Below are positions 17,335 through 23,838 of a DNA stretch of 23,950 nt, one piece after another; the first letter of the stretch is position 1, and each line of letters begins with the position of its first letter. The stretch is from Bacteroidota bacterium (GTDB lineage Bacteria > Bacteroidota > Bacteroidia > Chitinophagales > Chitinophagaceae). The notes under the pieces are model-generated. The model did not search any database, had not been told where the DNA came from, and saw only the letters and a list, made by a program, of their open reading frames with translations. The stretch lies in contig CANFLP010000014.1 in the NCBI GenBank assembly GCA_947447835.1, positions 1 to 23,950 on the forward strand. Direction: 5' to 3'. A program made the position numbers and the translations under genes.

Positions 17335-19419
17335 ATGAAAAAAAGCATAATATACACACTACTACTAGCACCCAATATTTTATTTGCACAAATTAGGTTC
17401 GTGAAAGATACCATGCAAATGCAAGGGGATAGTGTGGTTGTGACAGCAAATAGACAAGAACGAAAACTAAGCAATGTAACTGTTCCGGTTACCATTGTAA
17501 ATGCAAAACAATTGCAACAGAATGGATCATTACGTTTAACAGACATATTAAAAGAGCAACCTGGACTAACCATTACAAGTGGTTTTGGTGCCGGTGTTCA
17601 AATGCAAGGCTTAAATCCAGATTATACTATTATACTCATTAACGGCGAGCCGCTGGTAGGTAGAACGGCTGGTGTATTAGACTTAAACCGAATTGCACTA
17701 GGTAATATTAAAAAAATTGAAATAGTTAAGGGACCCTCTTCTAGTTTATATGGAAGCGAGGCAATGGCGGGGGTAATTAATATTATAACAGACGCTAGTA
17801 CTGCAATTCCTATTCAGGCTTCATTAAGATACGGGACCTATGAAACGATTGATGCAGGTGTTAACAATGCCATTGCTACAAAGCAAGCATTTTATCAAGG
17901 CTTTTATAATTACTATTCAACAAACGGGTATAGTATTAGGCCAAATAGTTCAAGCAGGGTAACCACCCCAATTGAAAGGCTTACTGTTAATCAGCAACTA
18001 AAATATAACTTAACAGCGAACACGAATATTTCTTTAGGTGTAAGAATAACTGACGAAAAAATACAAAATGATATTTCGGTAAGTAACGGAGGGACTACAA
18101 TTACTTCTAATGGAAAAGAACATAATACCGATCAAAATTTTAACGCAACACTCAATCACAGATTTTCAAATAATTTAAAGACAAGCTTTAGATCATATTT
18201 GACAGACTATAATTCAAAACAAGATCTGATGACGGTTTCTGGCACACCCTATTATGATTTACTAAATCACTTATTTAAAAGAGTAGAAAATCAAACAGAT
18301 TGGAATGTAAACAAACAATTGAATATTTTGTTTGGAGCAGGTGCAGCCTGGGAAGGTGTTAAAAGTACAAGATATGATAGCGAAAAAGTAAGAAAAAATA
18401 ATGCAATTCAATATGGCTTTACACAAATGGAGTGGATGCCTAATAATAAGTTTATTCTTATTGGAGGATTGAGATTTGATAAAAATGAGACATACGCTTC
18501 GGCATTCAGCCCAAAGGTTTCTACTTTGTATAAAATTAATGCAAAAAATAAAATAAAATTTAGTGTTGGACAAGGCTTTAAAGCACCAGACTTTAGACAA
18601 ATGTATTTGGACTTTACAAATGCTGCAGCTGGAGGCTACAGTGTATTTGGAACTGCACAAGCACAACAAGTAATTAATCAATTAGCATCATTAGGACAGA
18701 TTGGGTCTCTGTATGATAATTTTTATCAATTAAAAGTATTGAAACCAGAATATTCAACAGGGATGCACTTTTCATGGGATTACGAACCAAGTCAAAATAC
18801 TTATTTAAGTGTTCAATTATTTCGTAATGACATCAGTAATCTAATACAAGTTCAACAAGTAGGTTCTTACATTTCTGGTGCTCAAATATTTAGTTATTTA
18901 AATATTGGACGCGCATTTACGCAAGGTGTTGAAGTGGAAGTAAAACAAAAAATAGCAAAGCATATTATATTAAGTGGAGGCTACCAGTATTTAGAAACCG
19001 GAGATAAGGATCAAATTGCACAAATCAAAGCAGGTCATGTTTATACCAGGGATGCTAATGGGTATAGCAAACTATTATCATTAAATGATTATGTAGGCTT
19101 GCCAAATAATAGCAAACACAAAGCACAGTTGAAAATAAATTATTATAATTCTATTGGCTGTTTTGCAAATTTTAGAATGTTATATCGAGGTAAATGGGCT
19201 GTAAATAATACTAATGGCAATGAAGTGTATGATATTGGCGATGATTTTGCTAAAGGATATATTTCATTACATGCATCTGTTGGAAAGGACTGGGCTAATG
19301 GATTTTCATTACAACTAGGTTGTGATAATATCACTAATTATATTGACGCAGGTAATTTGCCAAACCTATCTGGTAGAACTTTCTTTGGCACCATCAAATA
19401 TCAAATATCAAAAAAATAA
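17335..19419 (+). CDS. TonB-dependent receptor, haem-receptor-like (HmuY-linked)
   Basis: A 694-residue outer-membrane receptor. ATG 17335 is chosen over an upstream in-frame TTG (17314) because MKKSIIYTLLLAPNILFAQ is a clean signal peptide. A TonB-box-like DSVVVTANRQER precedes the plug (about 30-150), which carries the signature IEIVKGPSSSLYGSEAMAGVINII. In the barrel, GFKAPDFRQMY (about 415) and LKPEYS (about 475) match the FRAP and NPNL boxes of haem receptors such as HmuR. However, the stretch between them, where those receptors carry a haem-binding His, has none here. It is followed after 6 nt by a HmuY-family lipoprotein, so the two form a receptor/capture pair. Haem or another porphyrin is the likely class of ligand; a different ligand is possible. 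Confidence 0.85.
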   Translation: MKKSIIYTLLLAPNILFAQIRFVKDTMQMQGDSVVVTANRQERKLSNVTVPVTIVNAKQLQQNGSLRLTDILKEQPGLTITSGFGAGVQMQGLNPDYTIILINGEPLVGRTAGVLDLNRIALGNIKKIEIVKGPSSSLYGSEAMAGVINIITDASTAIPIQASLRYGTYETIDAGVNNAIATKQAFYQGFYNYYSTNGYSIRPNSSSRVTTPIERLTVNQQLKYNLTANTNISLGVRITDEKIQNDISVSNGGTTITSNGKEHNTDQNFNATLNHRFSNNLKTSFRSYLTDYNSKQDLMTVSGTPYYDLLNHLFKRVENQTDWNVNKQLNILFGAGAAWEGVKSTRYDSEKVRKNNAIQYGFTQMEWMPNNKFILIGGLRFDKNETYASAFSPKVSTLYKINAKNKIKFSVGQGFKAPDFRQMYLDFTNAAAGGYSVFGTAQAQQVINQLASLGQIGSLYDNFYQLKVLKPEYSTGMHFSWDYEPSQNTYLSVQLFRNDISNLIQVQQVGSYISGAQIFSYLNIGRAFTQGVEVEVKQKIAKHIILSGGYQYLETGDKDQIAQIKAGHVYTRDANGYSKLLSLNDYVGLPNNSKHKAQLKINYYNSIGCFANFRMLYRGKWAVNNTNGNEVYDIGDDFAKGYISLHASVGKDWANGFSLQLGCDNITNYIDAGNLPNLSGRTFFGTIKYQISKK

Positions 19420-19425
19420 TATCAC

Positions 19426-20070
19426 ATGAAAAAAAGTTTTCAATCAATCGCACTTTTATCCATAGTATTAATGAGTGTAGTAGCCTGTTCAAAGTCTTCC
19501 ACTACAACAGTTTTGCCCGTAACCGCATTGTTGGTTAAGGACATACCAGCAGACACCGTAGTTGGACTAAGTGCACAAGGAGTGCCTATCACAAATGGCA
19601 AATACACTTTTTATAGTTTAGAGAAGAATGCTTTAGTTTCTAATACGGATAGTGCAAGTACAAAGTGGGATATCGCATTCATGTCTACACGTATATTAAC
19701 GAACGGGGGAACGAGTGGTGTAGGACAAGGTGGCGCATTTGTATACACAGGTTTATTTGACGATTTAAAAACAATACCTACTGATTCGGTATTTAAAACA
19801 GACAATGCACCAACAGCTTATGCAATTACAACAGGTAGTGGTAAAGGATGGTATACTTATGATCAATTAACTAGCTTAATTACACCATTAGCGGGAAGAG
19901 TTTTGGTAATAAGAACTGCATCTGGTAAATATGCGAAAATGGAAATCACTTGTTATTATAAAGGAGGCGTAACATTGCCAGCTTCTGCTACAGATATGGA
20001 AAAGTTAACTAAACAACGCTATTATACATTCCGCTTTGCTTATCAGCCTAATGGAACTAAAACATTTTAG
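19426..20070 (+). CDS. HmuY family lipoprotein without histidines
   Basis: A 214-residue lipoprotein of the HmuY family (PF14064), known from the haemophore of Porphyromonas gingivalis that binds haem and hands it to HmuR. The lipobox VVAC puts the lipidated Cys at residue 21, so the mature protein is anchored in the outer membrane. Family-like features are YTFYSLEKNALV near 60-72, STKWDIAFMSTRILTNGG at 78-95, GGAFVYTG at 102-109 and the C-terminal YYTFRFAYQPNG. The full sequence contains no His, so the bis-His haem ligation of P. gingivalis HmuY is impossible. Met86, Met173 and Met191 in the mature part could substitute, as Met does in Tannerella and Prevotella homologues, or the ligand may differ. 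The gene follows the receptor by 6 nt; the order is the reverse of hmuY-hmuR in Porphyromonas. Confidence 0.85.
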   Translation: MKKSFQSIALLSIVLMSVVACSKSSTTTVLPVTALLVKDIPADTVVGLSAQGVPITNGKYTFYSLEKNALVSNTDSASTKWDIAFMSTRILTNGGTSGVGQGGAFVYTGLFDDLKTIPTDSVFKTDNAPTAYAITTGSGKGWYTYDQLTSLITPLAGRVLVIRTASGKYAKMEITCYYKGGVTLPASATDMEKLTKQRYYTFRFAYQPNGTKTF

Positions 20071-20100
20071 TGTAAGTAAAGATATTATACAGTAACAAAA

Positions 20101-20589
20101 TTAATTAGCTTTTGCTTTAAAACTCCAAGTAAATGCAAATTCAGCAACAGTTTCATTGGACTCGTTTTTCCCAATAGAGTGACAAACTAAGGTTTTCCCT
20201 TCACCGGTTTGTATTGCCTCTTCAATTGCGTTTTGAATCGCCAGTCCGTCATTACATGTAAAGTATAAATTGCCAGTACCTTTCTTAGTGTAGTTCACTT
20301 CCATTTTTATGACCAGCATACTAACTTTAGGAATTCTTTTATAGATATGACCAAATGCTAATAATCCCGTACTCATTTCTGCAGCCATTGCTTGTGCAGC
20401 AAAATACACCGACTTAAAAGGATTCTTACTAAACCATGAGTGCCTAACTTTAATTGTACAATCGTTCTGATTGATTTTATTTAATCTTAATCCAACAAAA
20501 AAAGCGGCAGGTAGTTGGGTGGCTAAAAAATATCCGAAACGAATAGGAGCATTTATTTTATTTACAAATGCAGCGAATTGCTTTGTCAT
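20101..20589 (-). CDS. DUF4442 hotdog-fold thioesterase-like protein
   Basis: A 162-residue cytoplasmic protein of the DUF4442 family (PF14539), which has the hotdog fold of acyl-CoA thioesterases. Family traits are PAAFFVGLRLNKINQNDCTI (27-46), the WFSKNPFKSVYFAAQAMAAE stretch (52-71) that carries the Asn and the long central helix, and the closing VAEFAFTWSFKAK. No signal peptide is present. A thioesterase role on some acyl-CoA or acyl-carrier substrate is inferred from the fold; I know of no defined substrate. It converges on the HmuY gene with 30 bp between the stops and no clear terminator. Upstream, the minus strand has CAAATTTG (20615-20622), one base off a -7 element, and a dyad TTAAC-6nt-GTTAA (20625-20640). 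Confidence 0.87.
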   Translation of the reverse strand: MTKQFAAFVNKINAPIRFGYFLATQLPAAFFVGLRLNKINQNDCTIKVRHSWFSKNPFKSVYFAAQAMAAEMSTGLLAFGHIYKRIPKVSMLVIKMEVNYTKKGTGNLYFTCNDGLAIQNAIEEAIQTGEGKTLVCHSIGKNESNETVAEFAFTWSFKAKAN

Positions 20590-20693
20590 AAGAGATAATT
20601 GTGTATTAAAAGTACAAATTTGATTTAACTAATCGGTTAATAATTAACAATAAGTAATAGTTCTAAATATTCAACCGAAAGGTAGCGCATAAA

Positions 20694-20722
20694 AAAAGCA
20701 CCAACATGTAGTTGGTGCTTTT
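20694..20722 (-). terminator. Intrinsic terminator of the cytochrome-lipoprotein/DUF5777 operon
   Basis: A perfect 12-bp stem AAAAGCACCAAC/GTTGGTGCTTTT closes a 5-nt loop, with an A-run before it that gives a T-run on the minus strand. It lies 22 bp past the DUF5777 stop codon. Confidence 0.9.
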
Positions 20723-20744
20723 GACAAGTAATCTTGAAATGTAT

Positions 20745-21662
20745 CTATTTTCCTAAAAACATACTACGGTTAATGGTAAAGCCAAGAGCGAAATTACCAT
20801 CTGCAATACTCTTTGTATTTCTAGTTAACTGATCGATATTAGAACCTGCAGTTGTGTTACCAACAAAGAATCTGAATTGGTGGCCACCAGAATTAAGCTC
20901 AACACCTACAGAAAGTAAATCTGCTTGGTAGTTTATAATATTACCTGTACTAGTTAACACATTTTCTACCATGTTTAACTGACGAGAATATTCAAAATCT
21001 AAACTTACGACATCAGAAACTTTGTATTTACCACCCACTCCAACAGAATAAACATCATTGTCATTGTTAACACCATATGGCACTTTATTATAGTGAACCA
21101 CTGTTGGCATTACTTGTAAGGAAAGCTTATCATTAAACTTACGAGAAATTAATAATTGATTTACATAATTGAATCTGTCACCAACAAATGTGATTGTTTT
21201 ATCAGGTGCTGTATTTACGCCAAACAAAGAAAATACTGCAACAGATACAGGATAATTGTGTAAGCCAGTTTGTTGACGTAATAATTTAATTTTTGTAAAA
21301 CCTTCATATTTTGAGCTACCTGCAGCTGCAAAACCAAGGTTCAGCCAACGTACTGGAGAATAGTCAAATGATAAATAGGTATATGCTAAACCGGAGTTGA
21401 TACCTAATAATTGAGCACCCATTTGAGACTCTGCACCTTTTGGAGCAATTTCGCTAAAGTGGTGAGATATCATAAATTGTAAAGCACCTGGCGCACCCAT
21501 TTCGGTGGTTTGCATGTTAATTAGCTTAGATGTGCTAAAAACATTTTTAGTAATTTTTTGTTTTGGAGCTACTTTAACTGGTGCAGCTGTCGTATCGGTT
21601 TGTGCGAAAGACTGTGTTAATAATCCTAGACAAAGTATACTAAGTGTAAATATTTTTTTCAT
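20745..21662 (-). CDS. DUF5777 family outer-membrane beta-barrel protein
   Basis: A 305-residue outer-membrane barrel. ATG 21662 is chosen because MKKIFTLSILCLGLLTQSFAQ is a clean signal peptide; an ATG seven codons upstream only adds MFLNQKI. After a Thr/Lys-rich linker, KLINMQTTEMGAPGALQFMISHHFSEI matches the start of DUF5777 proteins. Alternating hydrophobic strands run to the end (YTYLSFDYSPVRWLNLGFAAAG, SVGVGGKYKVSDVVSLDFEYS, QFRFFVGNTT), and the last strand finishes FALGFTINRSMFLGK. It is the third gene of the minus-strand operon behind two cytochrome-like lipoproteins, 50 bp after the nearer one, and ends at a strong terminator. From memory, this family often neighbours cytochrome c or YceI genes in Bacteroidota. 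Whether it is a porin, a scaffold or a conduit for the cytochromes is unknown. Confidence 0.85.
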   Translation of the reverse strand: MKKIFTLSILCLGLLTQSFAQTDTTAAPVKVAPKQKITKNVFSTSKLINMQTTEMGAPGALQFMISHHFSEIAPKGAESQMGAQLLGINSGLAYTYLSFDYSPVRWLNLGFAAAGSSKYEGFTKIKLLRQQTGLHNYPVSVAVFSLFGVNTAPDKTITFVGDRFNYVNQLLISRKFNDKLSLQVMPTVVHYNKVPYGVNNDNDVYSVGVGGKYKVSDVVSLDFEYSRQLNMVENVLTSTGNIINYQADLLSVGVELNSGGHQFRFFVGNTTAGSNIDQLTRNTKSIADGNFALGFTINRSMFLGK

Positions 21663-21712
21663 AATTTTTTGATTTAAAAACAATTAATAATTAATTGACG
21701 AATTTGAATTAA

Positions 21713-22330
21713 CTATTGTGGTTGACCTTGTGCAATCCAAGCTAAAATAGTATTGGTTGTACAAGAGTTTAAACTTAATACTGGTCCAGGATGGCCTGTT
21801 GCACCACCACTCTTCATCATTGTTGTAAGTTTATCCTTATCAGTTTGTAATATACTGTAAGTCAATACTGGGCCTACGCCTCCATGACAAGTGGAACTTT
21901 TGCAAGTAGAATTATATATTGGCACAAAATTGGCGTTGTAAGTAATTGCACCAGAAACAACGCAACCACCACCATCATCTTTAGCGCCTTGTGTAATCCA
22001 AGTTTGTACTACTTGTTTTTGTGTTGGAGTGAAAGCAACATTACCATCACCAGGGTGTTTCCCAGCATCGTTGGCCATGTCTTTAAAATTGGTTACCCTC
22101 GCTAAGATAGCTGGATAAAACACGGTATCTAAATGTGAAAACTGTACAGCAGTTTTGCTTACACCGTTATTGTGACATCCACATGCACCTGAGGTTACAA
22201 TTGGAACTATTTCGCTCCTAAAAGAAACCATTGGCAATGATTCGATATCTGCTTTGTTCTTGTAACATGAAGTAAATGTAGTTGTTACCATTGTTGCAAG
22301 GACAGCCATTGTTATTAATCTAAGTTTCAT
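21713..22330 (-). CDS. Two-domain cytochrome c-like lipoprotein (CXCH and CX4CH)
   Basis: A 205-residue lipoprotein: residues 1-21 are the leader with lipobox FTSC (Cys22). Two similar domains follow. The first (about 35-118) opens with EIVPIVTSGACGCHNNG and closes FTPTQKQVVQTWITQGAK. The second (about 130-203) opens with NFVPIYNSTCKSSTCHGG and closes with ILAWIAQGQ. Both closings resemble the last helix of class I cytochrome c domains in large Bacteroidota and Planctomycetes proteins. The haem-type motifs are odd: CXCH (Cys50, Cys52, His53) and CX4CH (Cys143, Cys148, His149). Where such domains usually have the distal Met in MPP, these have His-Pro or His-Pro-Gly (His92, His180). Cys123 and Cys190 are extra and might pair. 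It sits 30 bp after the 398-residue lipoprotein gene and 50 bp before the DUF5777 barrel. Redox or metal binding is likely; covalent haem is unproven. Confidence 0.75.
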   Translation of the reverse strand: MKLRLITMAVLATMVTTTFTSCYKNKADIESLPMVSFRSEIVPIVTSGACGCHNNGVSKTAVQFSHLDTVFYPAILARVTNFKDMANDAGKHPGDGNVAFTPTQKQVVQTWITQGAKDDGGGCVVSGAITYNANFVPIYNSTCKSSTCHGGVGPVLTYSILQTDKDKLTTMMKSGGATGHPGPVLSLNSCTTNTILAWIAQGQPQ

Positions 22331-22360
22331 ATCTCTAAAGTTTGTGTTAATTGAATTCGG

Positions 22361-23557
22361 TTACTTTGTAATTACTTTTCCTGATACTTTATATTTGAAA
22401 ATACCAGCACCAGTAGTTCCGTATTTCCATACATCCGGAATATTAGGATCAGCAAAATACCATGCTTTGATTAAGGCAATTTCATTTGGCTTAATACCAC
22501 CATCATCCCAAGCCATGCTTCCTGTATTAGTAGCACCATATACACCAGTTCTTGGGTTAGCCATTAATACTGTTGAATCAATTCTTAATAATAGGCCAGT
22601 AGCTGAATTTAAATAATCACCCTTAACATAGAATTTTTTACTAGTTGCAGGATCAGTATATGATATTGCTGTATTGCTTCTAAGTCCTTTAGGATAATTA
22701 ATGTCAAATAAAATGTCATCATAAGTATTGAATGGTCCACGTGTACTTGAAGCAGAAACAGGAGTAGAGAATGTTTTAGTTGGTCTGAAACTAGCGTTAG
22801 CAAGAGTATCAGTATAAAATTTCCTAACACTATCCTTATATGCTTGTAACACAGTACCACGAATAGTATTGTTTGAAAGTTGACAATAAACAGTTACTGC
22901 TGCAGTTACTGGGTTAATATAAGACCATTGAGTAGTATCACCTGCTGCCATTCCCGGAACAAGACCTTTTCTAGCCCAAGCGCCTGTACTAGTGGCTTCA
23001 TTGTGACAGTTACCAGAGGTACAACCATTACTTATAATTGAAATAGCAACTGGTCTGAAGTCATTTACATCGGGCTTTTCTTTAGCGCCATTTAATATCC
23101 AGTTGTAAATAATAGCCTTATCCGATGGAGAAACATCTACACCTGATGTAACAGGAGGCATTGCTTTATTAAAGTCATTTGTTGTAATGTAGTTCCATAG
23201 TTTGCTTGAAGCTGGATCTTTTGCAACCACATACTTCATAATATCAGCATAGGTAGTAAACTTAGGACTAATTGGACCGCCATGACAATTTGCACTTGCA
23301 CAATCTTCAGTGATAATACTTTGTACACCTCTAAAATTGATGCTATCGTTAATCTTTGGCGTCAAATCAGCCATAGCAAAAAGGTTGTTACTATAAAAAG
23401 ATGCGTAAACTGTACTATCGGCAGCTCCTGTAAAGGATCTGTCTAGGCCCTTAATCACTGCACTATTATCCTCTTTTTTACATTGAATAGAGAAAGTGGT
23501 AATTGTTACCCCTAGTAGAAAAAGTGTGATCAGTTTGACCAATGAAACTTTTCTCAT
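22361..23557 (-). CDS. Two-domain cytochrome c-like lipoprotein with CX4CH motifs
   Basis: A 398-residue lipoprotein, first gene of the operon. Residues 1-25 are the leader with lipobox FSIQC (Cys26). The next residues KKED, a Lys followed by acids, resemble the export signal that sends Bacteroidota lipoproteins to the cell surface. Domain 1 (about 70-160) has DCASANCHGG (Cys86, Cys91, His92), then KAMPP (Met133, the usual distal ligand) and AIIYNWILNGAKE. Domain 2 has GCTSGNCHNE (Cys179, Cys184, His185); its matching closing part SMAWDDGG...IALIKAWY (Met348) comes about 165 residues later, so it carries a large insert. CX4CH spacing is known in cytochromes c3, so covalent haem attachment is plausible. 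It is divergent from the cytochrome c gene at 23839. An electron-transfer role is inferred. Confidence 0.8.
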   Translation of the reverse strand: MRKVSLVKLITLFLLGVTITTFSIQCKKEDNSAVIKGLDRSFTGAADSTVYASFYSNNLFAMADLTPKINDSINFRGVQSIITEDCASANCHGGPISPKFTTYADIMKYVVAKDPASSKLWNYITTNDFNKAMPPVTSGVDVSPSDKAIIYNWILNGAKEKPDVNDFRPVAISIISNGCTSGNCHNEATSTGAWARKGLVPGMAAGDTTQWSYINPVTAAVTVYCQLSNNTIRGTVLQAYKDSVRKFYTDTLANASFRPTKTFSTPVSASSTRGPFNTYDDILFDINYPKGLRSNTAISYTDPATSKKFYVKGDYLNSATGLLLRIDSTVLMANPRTGVYGATNTGSMAWDDGGIKPNEIALIKAWYFADPNIPDVWKYGTTGAGIFKYKVSGKVITK

Positions 23558-23567
23558 AAATAAATTG

Positions 23568-23580
23568 TTTAACTGTTAAA
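23568..23580. promoter_or_regulatory. Palindrome just upstream of the 398-aa lipoprotein start
   Basis: TTTAACTGTTAAA is a 13-bp perfect dyad around a central T. Its near edge is 10 nt from the ATG at 23557, so it lies in the leader at the ribosome-loading region, where it may act as an operator or a small RNA structure. It is too short and AT-rich to rule out chance. Confidence 0.3.
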
Positions 23581-23592
23581 GTAATAGAACAT

Positions 23593-23609
23593 CTCAAGGA
23601 AATCTTGAG
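23593..23609 (-). promoter_or_regulatory. Leader hairpin upstream of the 398-aa lipoprotein gene
   Basis: CTCAAG-GAAAT-CTTGAG forms a 6-bp stem with a 5-nt loop inside the predicted leader of about 100 nt (from the -7 element at 23662-23669). No T-run follows, so it is not a terminator. Confidence 0.35.
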
Positions 23610-23661
23610 TATATAGTAGGTCTTTATGAATGCTTTGCTATACGCTTCATATTTCCGAGTA

Positions 23662-23669
23662 CAAAACTA
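23662..23669 (-). promoter_or_regulatory. -7 element (TAnnTTTG) of the cytochrome-lipoprotein/DUF5777 operon
   Basis: On the minus strand TAGTTTTG is an exact match to the -7 consensus. It predicts a transcription start near 23656 and a leader of about 100 nt before the ATG at 23557. A convincing -33 TTG is not seen. Confidence 0.45.
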
Positions 23670-23718
23670 ACTTCAGGCTATAGGCTAAATAGTGACATAT
23701 ATTACAATAGCATATGAG

Positions 23719-23740
23719 AATTGTCATGAAATTGTCATGA
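23719..23740. repeat. Tandem 11-bp direct repeat in the divergent regulatory region
   Basis: Two exact adjacent copies of AATTGTCATGA (23719-23729 and 23730-23740). The 11-bp period is close to one helical turn. The pair is bracketed by an inverted repeat ATATGAG (23712-23718) and CTCATAT (23760-23766). The position between two divergent promoters suggests a regulator-binding site. Confidence 0.6.
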
Positions 23741-23771
23741 AACCGAACTTATGATGAAACTCATATTTTTT

Positions 23772-23787
23772 AATGATTACCATCATT
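23772..23787 (+). promoter_or_regulatory. FNR/CRP-type dyad upstream of the cytochrome c gene
   Basis: AATGAT-TACC-ATCATT is a perfect 6-bp inverted repeat with a 4-nt spacer and contains the core TGAT-N4-ATCA of FNR-type sites. Its centre lies about 42 bp before the start predicted from the -7 element at 23809-23817, the position of a class II activator. Confidence 0.5.
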
Positions 23788-23808
23788 CTCAGGATAGGCA
23801 CTTAATTC

Positions 23809-23817
23809 TAATCTTTG
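23809..23817 (+). promoter_or_regulatory. -7-like element of the cytochrome c gene
   Basis: TAATCTTTG contains AATCTTTG, one base from TAnnTTTG (or the consensus with a one-base insertion). It predicts a start near 23821-23823 and a leader of about 17 nt before the ATG at 23839. Confidence 0.4.
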
Positions 23818-23838
23818 TGTCATCAAAATCAAAGAAAA

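Noticed and set aside
22609..22860. 83-residue minus-strand frame inside the 398-residue lipoprotein gene
   Set aside because: A different-frame shadow of the lipoprotein gene, Leu/Ile-rich from AT-rich codons, with no support of its own.
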